Origin: Clostridium sp. AM30-24
Lineage (GTDB): Bacteria > Bacillota > Clostridia > Lachnospirales > Lachnospiraceae
Assembly: GCF_003480435.1 (NCBI RefSeq)
Contig: NZ_QUJB01000001.1
Location: 124,001-188,000, forward strand
Direction of reading: 5' to 3'
DNA: 64,000 nt
How positions within the stretch are numbered: position 1 is the stretch's first letter; each line of letters opens with the position of its first letter. The notes below the pieces were generated by a model. It had not been told where the DNA came from, did no database searches, and worked only from the letters and a program-made list of their open reading frames with translations. Below, one piece after another: positions 42,631 through 51,116 of this stretch. The position numbers and the translations under genes were made by a program.

Positions 42631-42904
42631 CATTGAGGGCGTTTCCGTGATCGCGGATTACTTCGTTCTCGCAAGCGCTTCCAATGTAAACCAGACACAG
42701 GCTTTAGTTGATAATGTAGAAGAAAAGCTTTTCAAAGCCGGTTATGAGTGTCATCAGAAAGAGGGAAGCATGAGCTCCACATGGGTCCTTATGGATTACG
42801 GCGATGTGATCGTACACGTATTCTCCAAGGAAGACCGCCTGTTTTATGATCTGGAGAGGATCTGGAGAGACGGAAAGATCGTGGAGTCTGTGGGTGAACT
42901 GTAA
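42551..42904 (+). CDS. rsfS: Ribosomal silencing factor RsfS
   Basis: A 117-residue RsfS, which binds L14 and blocks subunit joining when nutrients are short. 'IIDIEGVSVIADYFVLASASNVNQTQALVDNVEEKL' and 'WVLMDYGDVIVHVFSKEDRLFYDLERIW' are family hallmarks. Translation starts at TTG (42551) with AAGGAGGA 8 bases upstream, inside the end of yqeK, so the two overlap by 80 bases. It is the last gene of the conserved block; accessory sequence begins right after it. Confidence 0.95.
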   Translation: MNQSKEMVKLAVEALEEKKGEDVKIIDIEGVSVIADYFVLASASNVNQTQALVDNVEEKLFKAGYECHQKEGSMSSTWVLMDYGDVIVHVFSKEDRLFYDLERIWRDGKIVESVGEL

Positions 42905-42918
42905 ACAGAAATGTTTAA

Positions 42919-43095
42919 TTCCTTTTATTTCCGAAACATTCCTTTTATATCCGAAACAAGCGGTGTAAAACAGGGATTTGAGTTTTCCTTTTATATCGCA
43001 AACAAAGAGTAAAAATCCAAAAACCAGTTTTCCTTTTATATCCCAAACAAGAGGGTATAAGGGCGAAAACTGGTTTTCCTTTTATATCCGAAACA
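42919..43095. repeat. Five-copy 20-bp direct-repeat array with ~26-bp spacers
   Basis: TTCCTTTTATATCCGAAACA occurs at 42919-42938 (one change), 42939-42958, 42985-43004 (one change), 43030-43049 (one change) and 43076-43095. The first two are head to tail; the others are 46, 45 and 46 bases apart. The spacers differ, but parts of two of them are complementary (AAAACCAGTTTTC and GAAAACTGGTTTT), so a long hairpin is possible. No cas gene is near and the spacers are short. It lies 14 bases after rsfS, at the left edge of an accessory patch. Confidence 0.85.
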
Positions 43096-43205
43096 TCCGG
43101 TAAGATGAAAAATACCCTCTTGCAATTTAAAAAACTTGATGATATAGTGGCGGCAACGGTTTGGCGAATGCTGAAATGAACGGAAGAGGAAGGAATGGGA
43201 AACAT

Positions 43206-44045
43206 ATGAGCAGTGTTGAGAATGTGGAAATTTTTGAAGATACCAAAAGGCTGTGCGAGACAAACGGAAGGATTAAGGACACCCTTGCACGATCGGTGAA
43301 AAACCAGAAACTCATTCTGGAAGGAGAGGAGCTGTCTCCTGTGGATAAGACGCGTTTCTCGGATGAAGCGAAGATTGTTGTATCCACAGAGCGGACTTTC
43401 GAGGCGGCTGCAGGTTATGCAGGTTAGAAGGTGGCGGTACATAACTTTGCCTCTGCCACAAATCCGGGCGGCGGCGTGAAAAGAGGATCCAGCGCACAGG
43501 AGGAATGTCTGTGTCGGTGTTCCGGCCTGTATTTCTGCCTGAGCGTACCGGAAATGATGAAAGGATTCTATTACCCTCATCGGAATGCAAAGAATCCGAT
43601 CAACAATGCGGATATCATCTATACGCCGGATGTGACTGTATTTAAGACAGATACGAACAAGCCGAAGCTGATGGATGAAAAAGACTGGTATGAAGTGGAT
43701 GTGATCACCTGTGCGGCACCGAACCTGCGGGAACAGCCGAGCAACCGGTTCAACCAGGGTAACGGCGACCGGGCGGTAAAAGTCAGTGACCGGGAACTCC
43801 TGGAAATCCATAAGAAGAGGCTGACCAGGATTCTGGATGTTGCCGTACTGAACGGTGACGAAGTGGTGATTCTGGGCGCATTCGGATGCGGAGCATTTCA
43901 GAATAAGCCGGAAGTGGTGGCGCGTGCTGCCAAAGAAGTGATTGCGGATTATCTGTACGCATTTAAAACCATTGAATTTGCGGTCTATTGCCCGCCGCGG
44001 GATGATACGAACTTCAAAGTGTTTAAGCGGGTGATGGGAGCGTAA
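43206..44045 (+). pseudogene. TIGR02452 (macrodomain/PARG-like) gene with an in-frame amber codon
   Basis: A single frame of 279 codons interrupted by one TAG at 43425-43427. Before it: 'VEIFEDTKRLCETNGRIKDT' and 'VVSTERTFEAAAGYAG'. After it, without shift: 'KVAVHNFASATNPGGGVKRG', 'AQEECLCRCSGLYFCLSVPE' and 'VVILGAFGCGAFQNKPEVVA'. The NPGGG and GAFGCGAFxN motifs are those of the microbial PARG-like TIGR02452 family, which binds or hydrolyses ADP-ribose. The stop codon lies just before the conserved 'VAV.NFAS..NPGGG' strand. Unless the amber codon is read through, only a useless N-terminal piece or, from the GTG at 43431, an N-truncated protein is made. Confidence 0.8.
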
Positions 44046-44066
44046 AGAATTGAAAGGAGACAAGCG

Positions 44067-44156
44067 ATGGGAGAAAATTATGCATATATGGATGCCGATG
44101 AGGTGATGGAATTGCAGGATATTAAAGTTGGTGGAATAACCCGTGCAAAAACATGA
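44067..44156 (+). CDS. Very short frame, 29 residues, perhaps a truncated gene start
   Basis: GAAAGGAGA seven bases upstream of an ATG gives 'MGENYAYMDADEVMELQDIK' and nine further residues. The 'MDADEVMEL..IKVG' segment is like the start of excisionase-type DNA-binding domains, and the frame ends just where such a domain would continue. It is followed by a hairpin. It may be a relic. Confidence 0.3.
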   Translation: MGENYAYMDADEVMELQDIKVGGITRAKT

Positions 44157-44172
44157 TTTTTGAATAGCAAAA

Positions 44173-44208
44173 GAAAGGCAGTCTCTGCTTAGGTAGGGAT
44201 TGTCTTTC
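44173..44208 (+). terminator. 16-bp hairpin, probable terminator or RNA structure
   Basis: GAAAGGCAGTCTCTGC (44173-44188) pairs completely with GTAGGGATTGTCTTTC (44193-44208) around a TTAG loop if G-U pairs are allowed (four of sixteen). On the other strand those would be A-C mismatches, so the structure belongs to plus-strand RNA. No T-run follows, which is unusual for a terminator. Confidence 0.5.
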
Positions 44209-44306
44209 GTACATTCGCAAGAATTAAACCGCAGGTTCAATGCAGTTTTTCCTGTGCCGTGATATAACTGTCGTATCAGGGATATTACGGGAAAGGAGAA
44301 ACTGTC

Positions 44307-44786
44307 CATGGATACTGTTACCGTGACATCTGGTCGATTGACCAATGGTTTCTTACGGTTGTTCCGAACATGATTCATGACCTTCGTGTCAACAGCCATG
44401 GTTATCCCAGCTTCTTTGAAGGACCGGAAGAAGAAAATATCCGGAAATGGGATCGTATCCTGGGAAGAATGGAATTTCTGTTCCGGGAAGCAAATGAGGA
44501 TACATGCAGAAAGAAGAATCTGTATGAGGAAGAGCATGACCTGGCACAGGAAGAATTCACGACAAAATACGGCATGTTCGGTGAGAAGCTGAAGACGGAA
44601 GAGGAGATTGCGAGAGAAAAGCGGGAGCATACACACCGGTTGTATATGATGAGCGATGTGCCGGAATATGTAGAAATCTCGGGAAAGTGGCTGGCGGCAG
44701 AGGGCGAACTGCGTGAGTATCGGGACCAGTGCCTGAAGCAGGGCATGGAGCTTATGACGAAGTATTTTCGGAACCTGTGGGATTGA
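44307..44786 (+). pseudogene. N-truncated second copy of the 217-residue module protein
   Basis: The frame is homologous to the protein at 31866 from 'GYCYRDIWSIDQWFLTVVPN' to the end ('AEGELREYRDQCLKQGMELM', 'YFRNLWD'). The first ~70 residues are missing. The frame is open from 44268 without a start codon; the first ATG (44370) lacks a ribosome site. It faces the DIP1984-like gene at 45102 instead of preceding it, so this copy of the module has been rearranged by inversion or by deletion. Confidence 0.7.
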
Positions 44787-45101
44787 TATGCAGGGACGGA
44801 CAGGATGGACCGGCCGTCCAGTCTCAGAAAATTTTTCATAGGCTCCTCCTTTGTGATAGCTGTCTGTAAGGAAAATGCTGCGAAATTTGCATTCCGCAGC
44901 CGTGGTGCCTGAAACCGTACCCTGGCACCGGCGTGATCGCTCACGGGTTTTCTACAGGGGAATTGTTTACTTTTTTATTTTTTGAATTAGTTTGCCATGA
45001 ACCGAAAGATACAATGGATAAAAGATAACAAAACAATCTATGCCACTGAACATTAACAAGACCATCTGCATTTTTAAAATGACCCTGTACGGAAAAATCC
45101 T
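44787..45101. other. Gap holding structured RNA copy 2
   Basis: No intact gene. It contains the RNA element on the minus strand (44877-44960). On the same strand an AAAGGAGGAG ribosome site and ATG follow at 44839, opening a short frame ('MKNFLRLDGRSILSVPAYQS') that soon becomes antisense to the gene fragment at 44307. The stretch 44961-45101 aligns in places with the region 33076-33226. Confidence 0.5.
44877..44960 (-). ncRNA. Candidate structured RNA element, copy 2
   Basis: Read on the minus strand: hairpin 1 pairs GGTGCC (44929-44924) with GGCACC (44909-44904) around a loop containing TACGG; hairpin 2 pairs GCTGCGGAA (44900-44892) with TTTCGCAGC (44885-44877). Primary sequence and both hairpins are shared with 33227-33306. 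It is 137 bases downstream of the homologous gene (45102) and about 40 bases upstream of a strong ribosome site and ATG at 44839, a spacing that would suit a regulatory leader. Confidence 0.5.
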
Positions 45102-45614
45102 TTAAATGTCCGCTTCAAACAGGAAAGTCTGATTGTACCGGTCAAGGGCAATCTGCATTTCCATGATCTCACCGGAGATGCATTCGTAATCACGTTTTAC
45201 CAGTTCTGGATCATAATTGGTGTAGCGGTATTCAGGAACGGCATTTCTGGAGCTGAATGCATGGGAAGATTCCCTCATTTTTGGCAGATATTTCCGCATG
45301 GTGTCCAGAGTCGCTTTGCGGGAGCTAAGTTGTGCCATTCTTACCAGAATGCTGTCGACACTCATTTCCGTATCGCCCACCATGATCTTTGCGGTGGCAT
45401 TGGCCAGGTTCAGGGCGTGCTTGATGATGACGGCTTTTCGGTCGATTTCTTTTAACGTCTCAGAAACGGCGGAATAGTCATATTTCGGGATGACCGGTTC
45501 CTCGCCGACAGCGGCAACGTAAGTGCGGGATGACGCTTCCTGGGCCTCCCAGTAAGATTTTTCGTCCGCCAGACTTTTGAGCAGTTTATTGGCATAAGCC
45601 GAAGTTATTTTCAT
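45102..45614 (-). CDS. Coiled-coil protein resembling DIP1984 family, second copy
   Basis: A 170-residue homologue of the protein at 32560 over its full length ('ITSAYANKLLKSLADEKSYW', 'TLKEIDRKAVIIKHALNLAN', 'MQIALDRYNQTFLFEADI'). GGAGGCGAAAC lies before the ATG. It follows the HTH gene by 22 bases on the same strand, so they are likely cotranscribed. That regulator is absent from the island copy. The function is unknown. Confidence 0.65.
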   Translation of the reverse strand: MKITSAYANKLLKSLADEKSYWEAQEASSRTYVAAVGEEPVIPKYDYSAVSETLKEIDRKAVIIKHALNLANATAKIMVGDTEMSVDSILVRMAQLSSRKATLDTMRKYLPKMRESSHAFSSRNAVPEYRYTNYDPELVKRDYECISGEIMEMQIALDRYNQTFLFEADI

Positions 45615-45636
45615 AATGTGTTTCGCCTCCTTCGCA

Positions 45637-45954
45637 TCACTTCCTTATGACACGATTATAAGGCAGGAGAGAGAAGATGTCATTGAACCACTGGTTTAAA
45701 CTGACCCATAAACGAGGAATATCCCCGTCAATGACGAGGATATTTTCAATACTGGTATGTAATAATCTGCTGAGAATGATAAAGTTGTCCAGGCTCGGCA
45801 GCGATTTTCCGGCGATCCACTTATAGATTGCCTGTGGGTTTTCAAAGCCGAACGCACCCTGGATCTCGCGGATCGTATAGTTTTGCTCCGAAAGCAGCTG
45901 CTTTATCCGCTTCCCGGTTTCCACGGGCTGGATTGACAAATATATCGGTTCCAT
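45637..45954 (-). CDS. Small XRE-like helix-turn-helix protein
   Basis: A 105-residue protein with a helix-turn-helix at about residues 14-65 ('TGKRIKQLLSEQNYTIREIQ', 'FGFENPQAIYKWIAGKSLPS', 'DNFIILSRLLHTSIENILVI'), the Cro/C1 fold. The C-terminal 35 residues are hydrophobic and Trp/Phe-rich. The start at 45954 is preferred because GGAGGG lies 6 bases upstream; an ATG two codons earlier directly abuts it. It probably regulates the two-gene unit with the coiled-coil gene at 45102. Confidence 0.8.
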   Translation of the reverse strand: MEPIYLSIQPVETGKRIKQLLSEQNYTIREIQGAFGFENPQAIYKWIAGKSLPSLDNFIILSRLLHTSIENILVIDGDIPRLWVSLNQWFNDIFSLLPYNRVIRK

Positions 45955-46145
45955 TTGCATCCCTCCATGATTCTGTACTATCCCGAAACACTTGCTTTCA
46001 TTCTATCACGAACGCAGCGGATTGAACAGCGAAATTTATCCGGCCGGACGGTTTATTTAGAAAGCTGATTGGCATGGACAATAGAAGGTGGGCGAGTAAA
46101 ATCTGTTTTGATTTTGGCAGATCAATGCTTCTGCAAAGTTTACAA

Positions 46146-47297
46146 TCAGGTCAATGTCTCACTATGATTCAGTACCGATGTACTGTATAAAAACAGTACA
46201 TCCTGATTCTTAAATTCTATAAAACGTTCAAGTAAATCTGCCCTCAGATACCGGATATCCACCAGAGTGATTTTGGCATACCCTTCCGAAAGAAGAGGCG
46301 CGATACTGCTGCCAAAGGAATCCCGGAAAATGACAAGCTCTTTGTCCGATTCACAGTTCGGATTCTCGATGGTTATCAGAGAGCGGGGACCGGAAAGAAA
46401 GATCTCATAAGGATCTTTGCCGGATTTTTTCTCCATATTGTAGATGGAACCCATCGTCTGATCCTCATGATTGGTCACGATACATCCATCTAAAACATCA
46501 TTGGATAGATAATATAGCGTTTCTGGCGGCAGTGGAAGAGCAGACAGACCATAATATACACCATAAAAAGGGACATCCAGCGCATATTCTGTGTAAGCTC
46601 CGGAGATAGATGTCCCCATGCCCTCCGCAAGAACAGCTGCCGTCTCTGGAAGCTTCTCCTGACGCCAATGGGTATCTGTCTTATAGTAATCCGTAATATC
46701 CAGCGTTCCTGTGATATCGATATAGTCTGCGTAGTTCATGTGATTCCGCATCACATGGAACAGTTTTTCATAGTCCGTGGAGAGGTATCCATGTTTCTCC
46801 GCAAGAAAGTAGCTTTTATCCGGGACAATGGAGAGATAAATATTCATCTCCTTGTCAGCCAGATATTTCTCATAGATATATGCAAACCGGTCCGCTGCAT
46901 GTTCCAGAGAATCCATTTGAAGCGGATATTCAAGCTTTGCTGCATAACCATCCTGTATATAAATATCATGATTATCAAGCTGACCAAACACATCGTAGGT
47001 GGTATAGGCTTTCAACGTCCGGAACTGATCCCGCAGCGGAAATTGATCAAGCGTATACTTTTCAAATTCCGTCATAAAGCTTCCATCGGACATGGTATCC
47101 AGGGAAAACTTCGGGCGCTGTGTAAGCTTTCGCCGTTCGTTGTCAGAAAACTCCTGGGGCGGCAGCAGCCAGGACGCCATGGTAAGACTAACAAATACGA
47201 TTCCCAGCACAACCACTGTAACTATGGTGTTCATGTTATTTATATGATTGATATTTTTTGTATTCTTTATGCTTTTTATATTCTTATATTCTATCAT
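46146..47297 (-). CDS. DHHW family exported protein (AlgJ/AlgX-like)
   Basis: A 383-residue protein with an N-terminal membrane anchor (about residues 24-43) and an extracellular SGNH/AlgX-like domain. The family name motif region is 'YYKTDTHWRQEKLPETAA'; the late 'LVIFRDSFGSSIAPLL' is the catalytic Ser-containing strand seen in these proteins. Such proteins work beside MBOAT acyltransferases to pass acetyl groups to an exported polysaccharide. It is the last gene of a three-gene operon on this strand, 28 bases after the MBOAT gene. GGAAGG precedes the ATG. Confidence 0.85.
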   Translation of the reverse strand: MIEYKNIKSIKNTKNINHINNMNTIVTVVVLGIVFVSLTMASWLLPPQEFSDNERRKLTQRPKFSLDTMSDGSFMTEFEKYTLDQFPLRDQFRTLKAYTTYDVFGQLDNHDIYIQDGYAAKLEYPLQMDSLEHAADRFAYIYEKYLADKEMNIYLSIVPDKSYFLAEKHGYLSTDYEKLFHVMRNHMNYADYIDITGTLDITDYYKTDTHWRQEKLPETAAVLAEGMGTSISGAYTEYALDVPFYGVYYGLSALPLPPETLYYLSNDVLDGCIVTNHEDQTMGSIYNMEKKSGKDPYEIFLSGPRSLITIENPNCESDKELVIFRDSFGSSIAPLLSEGYAKITLVDIRYLRADLLERFIEFKNQDVLFLYSTSVLNHSETLT

Positions 47298-47325
47298 CTA
47301 TCATTCCTTCCCAACCCCAGAATTT

Positions 47326-48729
47326 CTAAAACCTGAAATAAAGAAATGGGTTAAAGGAGCCATCCACCAGAAAAGCCGTACAGATAAGCAGCAGGGCTGA
47401 AAGTGCCAGTGGTTCTGCGAATAACATAACTGCTGTTCCTGTTTTCCATTGCTGGATCCGTCTGCAAAAGGACTTTGGAATCGGTGTCGCACCAAGCAGG
47501 GCTATCATTAAGACCACAAAATAGCTGCGGAAATAGTAGCTGGATGCTGCAGAAGTCAATGGATATCCGCCTGTTCCAAACATGGCTTTCAGGTACGAGA
47601 ATGCCTGGGACATATCAGTGGCATCAAAGATCACAAAACTGATTACAGCAGCAGTCAATACATAGATGCGGTTTAAGACATGGCTCTTTTTAAGGATTTC
47701 CAGAAGCCATATCTTCTCCAGAATCAGCAGCAGAGCAAAATAAAGTCCCCAGATTACGAAATTCCAAGCGGCACCATGCCAGAAGCCAGTAAGCATCCAG
47801 ACCAGAAATATATTAAACAGATGCCGCGGTAAACTTACACGACTGCCTCCCAGAGGAATATAGACATAATCCCGAAACCAGGTGCCGAGAGACATATGCC
47901 AGCGACGCCAGAATTCAGTTATACTTTTCGAGATAAAAGGATAATTAAAATTTTCCAGAAAATCAAATCCAAATAGCTTTCCAAGTCCGATAGCCATATC
48001 GCTGTATCCTGAAAAATCAAAATATACATGAAGGGTATAGGCGACTGCATAGAGCCAGAAGAAAAGTACCGATTTATCATCCGAAGCCCGGAAGATGCTG
48101 CACAATTCTCCAAGCAGATTGGCGATCAGAATCTTCTTACCGAGTCCTAAGATAAATCGACGGATTCCCTGGGCCGTCTTACCCATAGTATGAATACGCC
48201 CCTTCAACTGTTCTGCAATATCCGAATAACGGACGATGGGACCGGCGATCAGCTGAGGAAAGAGTGCCACATATGTAGCCAGGTCTATCGGATTTCTCTG
48301 GGCTTTCACATCCTGCCTGTATATATCCACCGTATAACTGAGTATCTGGAAGGTATAAAAGCTGATTCCGATGGGAAGTGTGATGTTAAGCAGGGAAATC
48401 GAACATCCGGTGACGGCATTTACATTACGGATAAAAAAATCTGCGTATTTAAAATAGCCAAGCATGAGAAGGCTGGATGAAACCGAAAGCGCGAGAAAAA
48501 GCCTGGCAAGCTTCGGAACACTCTGATAACGCTCGATCAGCAATCCAAATATATAAGCCATCAGGATGGCAAGCATCATCCAAATCACATACCTCGGTTC
48601 TCCCCAGCCATAGAAAAAAAGGCTGGAAAGCAGGAGAACCGTATTTTTCAATGATCCCGGTGCTGCTGCATAGAGGATCAGGACACCGGGCAGAAACCAG
48701 AATAAAAATGGTATGCTCGAAAAAAGCAT
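47326..48729 (-). CDS. MBOAT family O-acyltransferase (AlgI/DltB-like)
   Basis: A 467-residue polytopic membrane acyltransferase. Family motifs: 'PIGISFYTFQILSYTVDIYR', 'FPQLIAGPIVRYSDI', 'SITEFWRRWHMSLGTWFRDYVYIPLGG' in pieces, and the catalytic His in 'MLTGFWHGAAWNFVIWG'. It would carry acetyl groups across the membrane to an exported glycan together with the DHHW protein. AGGAGG is 6 bases before the ATG. It starts 9 bases after the lipoprotein stop codon. The glycan cannot be identified from this window. Confidence 0.92.
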   Translation of the reverse strand: MLFSSIPFLFWFLPGVLILYAAAPGSLKNTVLLLSSLFFYGWGEPRYVIWMMLAILMAYIFGLLIERYQSVPKLARLFLALSVSSSLLMLGYFKYADFFIRNVNAVTGCSISLLNITLPIGISFYTFQILSYTVDIYRQDVKAQRNPIDLATYVALFPQLIAGPIVRYSDIAEQLKGRIHTMGKTAQGIRRFILGLGKKILIANLLGELCSIFRASDDKSVLFFWLYAVAYTLHVYFDFSGYSDMAIGLGKLFGFDFLENFNYPFISKSITEFWRRWHMSLGTWFRDYVYIPLGGSRVSLPRHLFNIFLVWMLTGFWHGAAWNFVIWGLYFALLLILEKIWLLEILKKSHVLNRIYVLTAAVISFVIFDATDMSQAFSYLKAMFGTGGYPLTSAASSYYFRSYFVVLMIALLGATPIPKSFCRRIQQWKTGTAVMLFAEPLALSALLLICTAFLVDGSFNPFLYFRF

Positions 48730-48738
48730 AGGTTCCTC

Positions 48739-49323
48739 CTAATCAAGTACGGCCGGTGCATCCACCAGAACAGTGAAATCCGGTGCCACTTCCGAGCAGG
48801 CCTCAACCAGATCATCGACACATTCCTCAGCGCCATATGCCATCATGACATAATCCGCAACCGAGATGACAACCACTTTATCCGGGAATCCGCACATCCA
48901 GTGCTGACCCTGAATCTCAGCTTTGTAATCCTCGGCAAATTCTTCTGCTTTCGAGGGGTTCTTAAGCTTCGCAAAGGCAGAACTGAAAGTATTGGTGTTC
49001 ATCATATGCTGCAGGGTAGCTGTATCATCATCCAGCATATCATAAAGCTCATCGTTTACATGAAGAAGATACTCAAATGTCTCCTTATTCTCATCAGTCA
49101 TGGCGAATTTTGCCGGCGCTTCCGCTTCGTGCTCTGCATCACCACCTACAGCCGCAAACTGTCTGTCCTCGCCCAAAGCATCCCAAACTTCTGTATAAAA
49201 ATCAACCGCCGATTCAATCACCGTCTCCGGGGATTTCGTCGGTTCATCTGCAGGCTTGCTGCCGCATCCTGCCAGAGAAGCAGCCATGGTAAGAGTCAGA
49301 AGCGCTGTAATTATTTTTTTCAT
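48739..49323 (-). CDS. DUF4358-like lipoprotein
   Basis: A 194-residue lipoprotein. The signal peptide ends in a lipobox 'ASLAGC' with Cys20 ('MKKIITALLTLTMAASLAGC'). The mature part is acidic ('GGDAEHEAEAPAKFAMTDEN', 'EYLLHVNDELYDMLDDDTAT', 'VVVISVADYVMMAYGAEE'). It resembles the DUF4358 proteins often found beside MBOAT and DHHW genes in Lachnospiraceae. The start is the ATG with AAAGGAAT upstream; a longer frame upstream is ignored. First gene of the operon. Confidence 0.75.
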   Translation of the reverse strand: MKKIITALLTLTMAASLAGCGSKPADEPTKSPETVIESAVDFYTEVWDALGEDRQFAAVGGDAEHEAEAPAKFAMTDENKETFEYLLHVNDELYDMLDDDTATLQHMMNTNTFSSAFAKLKNPSKAEEFAEDYKAEIQGQHWMCGFPDKVVVISVADYVMMAYGAEECVDDLVEACSEVAPDFTVLVDAPAVLD

Positions 49324-49528
49324 ATTGAAAATTCCTTTCATTATAGGTTTTTGCTTATCAGGCTTTATTATCTCAGAAAAACAGGTATAAAGCAAGGCGG
49401 GTATAAGAACAGTAAGAATTGTAAAGATAAATGTAAGGAAAACTTTATGGCATACGGTCATGAGTTTATCTATAATAATAATAGAAATGTTGTCTTGTAA
49501 TACAAACATATGGAGAGGTGGTGTCGTA

Positions 49529-50260
49529 ATGAGAAAAAGATTATTAGTCATATTTGGAATCTTCGGCCTGCTTCTGGCCGGCTGCCATACTGTACCTAAT
49601 GCAGCACAGGAAACAAACACGATCGCCCCTACTGGTTATGCTTCTGAAGAGGTACCACGCATCTCTTTATTTTATGATGGTTCCCTGTATTTGTATAATG
49701 CCACCGGCTTTGATCTCCCACAAAAGGAAAGCTGGGAGTTTTTAGGTCAGATAACCTTTGTAAATAATTTGGAATACCCTACAGAAGATTTAAACGGTAC
49801 TCACTTAAACATAGGTCAGGAGGTTTACAGGGATCCGGAATTTCCTCAAAAACTATATGTAAAGTATGATTCGGGTTTTGCACTCTTTGAAGCAGAAAAG
49901 GCTACAAAGGAAGAAACTGCGGAGTATCTTGATTATGTACATGCAGAAATTAGGCTGGCAACTTCTGACAGCCTTCAGCTGAAGCTTTCCAATGTCAGCA
50001 ATGAAACGATAATTTATGGGGAAGCGTATACAATGGAGGTCTTTCGGGATGATAGCTGGGAGAAACTTCCGGTTTTACCCGAAGATTATGGTTTTATAGA
50101 GATTGCCTACGAATTGGAACCCGGAGAATCTCGGTTTATGGATATAGATTTTGCATGGTTATACGGGGAACTCCAGAAAGGCAAATATAAAATGATAAAA
50201 GAAATCTATTTGCCAGACGGAAGAGTATATTCGGTACCAGCAGAATTTGAAATACAATAA
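49529..50260 (+). CDS. Lipoprotein with bacterial Ig-like domain
   Basis: A 243-residue surface lipoprotein. The signal peptide ends at the lipobox 'LLLAGC' (Cys19). After a linker comes a strand-rich region ('RISLFYDGSLYLYNATGFDL') and then an Ig-like domain at about 145-243 ('LQLKLSNVSNETIIYGEAYT', 'LEPGESRFMDIDFAWLYGEL'), like the group of bacterial Ig domains found in Lachnospiraceae lipoproteins. GGAGAGGTGG precedes the ATG. It stands alone, divergent from the MBOAT operon, with its own terminator. Confidence 0.75.
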   Translation: MRKRLLVIFGIFGLLLAGCHTVPNAAQETNTIAPTGYASEEVPRISLFYDGSLYLYNATGFDLPQKESWEFLGQITFVNNLEYPTEDLNGTHLNIGQEVYRDPEFPQKLYVKYDSGFALFEAEKATKEETAEYLDYVHAEIRLATSDSLQLKLSNVSNETIIYGEAYTMEVFRDDSWEKLPVLPEDYGFIEIAYELEPGESRFMDIDFAWLYGELQKGKYKMIKEIYLPDGRVYSVPAEFEIQ

Positions 50261-50267
50261 AACATGA

Positions 50268-50324
50268 AGCCCCATCGGATCTCGAATGATGTCGTATAGT
50301 CATAGATATCCAGTGGGGCTTTTT
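50268..50324 (+). terminator. Terminator after the Ig-like lipoprotein gene
   Basis: AGCCCCA (50268-50274) pairs with TGGGGCT (50314-50320) across a long loop, followed by a five-T run and CT. Confidence 0.65.
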
Positions 50325-50470
50325 CTCTGAGCCAGATAAGATGTCTGCCTTTTTCGAACGGCAAGTCATCGCAAGTTCATCACGGTGGGAGTGAGGTCTC
50401 CGGCGGGGAGAGACGTTCCTCGAGGATCACAGCGATTCTTTAAGAACTATCCGTAAAAATAAAGATCGGT

Positions 50471-51088
50471 TTAATTCATCATACGGAAAAGACCGATGAC
50501 CTTTCCAAGGATCTCGACCTGATCAAGAATGATCGGATCCATCGAGGAATTTTCCGGTTGGAGACGGAAATGGCCATTTTCCTTATAGAAAGTTTTTACA
50601 GTAGCGGAATCGTCCACCAGAGCAACGACCTTATCACCGTTTTCGGCGTTTGGCTGCTTTGCAACGATCACTTTATCGCCGTTGTAGATTCCGGCTTCGA
50701 TCATACTGTTTCCCTTTACCTTCAACATAAATACTTCCTTATTTGGAAGAATTTCTGCAGGAATCGGGAGATAATCTTCGATGTTCTGTTCCGCAAGGAT
50801 TGGCACTCCGGCAGCGACCGTACCGATCACCGGCACGTTTACGAGTTCGCGTCTCGTCAGGGCGAAATCGTCATCAAGGATCTCGATCGTTCTCGGCTTT
50901 GTCGGATCACGACGGATATAGCCGTTTTTTTCCAAGGATTCCAGATGAGAGTGCACGGAGGAAGTGGACTTTAAGTGTACCGCTTCACAAATCTCGCGCA
51001 CAGCCGGCGGATAACCTTTCTTTAAGATCATTTCTTTTATATATTCAAGTATTTCTCTCTGCTTATCAGTAATTTTTCCCTGACTCAT
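50471..51088 (-). CDS. lexA: SOS repressor LexA
   Basis: A 205-residue LexA. The N-terminal winged helix ('[28 protein letters not shown]') and the C-terminal self-cleaving domain are complete: cleavage site A93-G94 in 'IGTVAAGVP', nucleophile Ser128 in '[10 protein letters not shown]' and Lys165 in '[10 protein letters not shown]'. The ATG at 51088 follows AAGGAGGG. A promoter with TTGCTT/TACTAT lies upstream, overlapped by a LexA box, so it represses itself. Divergent from the yneA-like gene. Confidence 0.97.
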   Translation of the reverse strand: MSQGKITDKQREILEYIKEMILKKGYPPAVREICEAVHLKSTSSVHSHLESLEKNGYIRRDPTKPRTIEILDDDFALTRRELVNVPVIGTVAAGVPILAEQNIEDYLPIPAEILPNKEVFMLKVKGNSMIEAGIYNGDKVIVAKQPNAENGDKVVALVDDSATVKTFYKENGHFRLQPENSSMDPIILDQVEILGKVIGLFRMMN

Positions 51089-51116
51089 GAAATCCCTCCT
51101 TTTTTCATCTGTATAC

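Noticed and set aside
42919..43095. A second CRISPR array
   Set aside because: Repeats are only 20 bases with no inner palindrome, spacers are 25-26 bases and partly self-complementary, and two repeats touch; no cas genes are nearby.
42945..44636. Long minus-strand open frame (563 codons) after rsfS
   Set aside because: It runs antisense through the TIGR02452 gene, whose plus-strand frame shows clear family motifs, and its composition (many His, Arg, Cys, Phe) is that of an antisense shadow. The 'GYKRKT'-like repeats near its end are just the 20-base repeat array translated.
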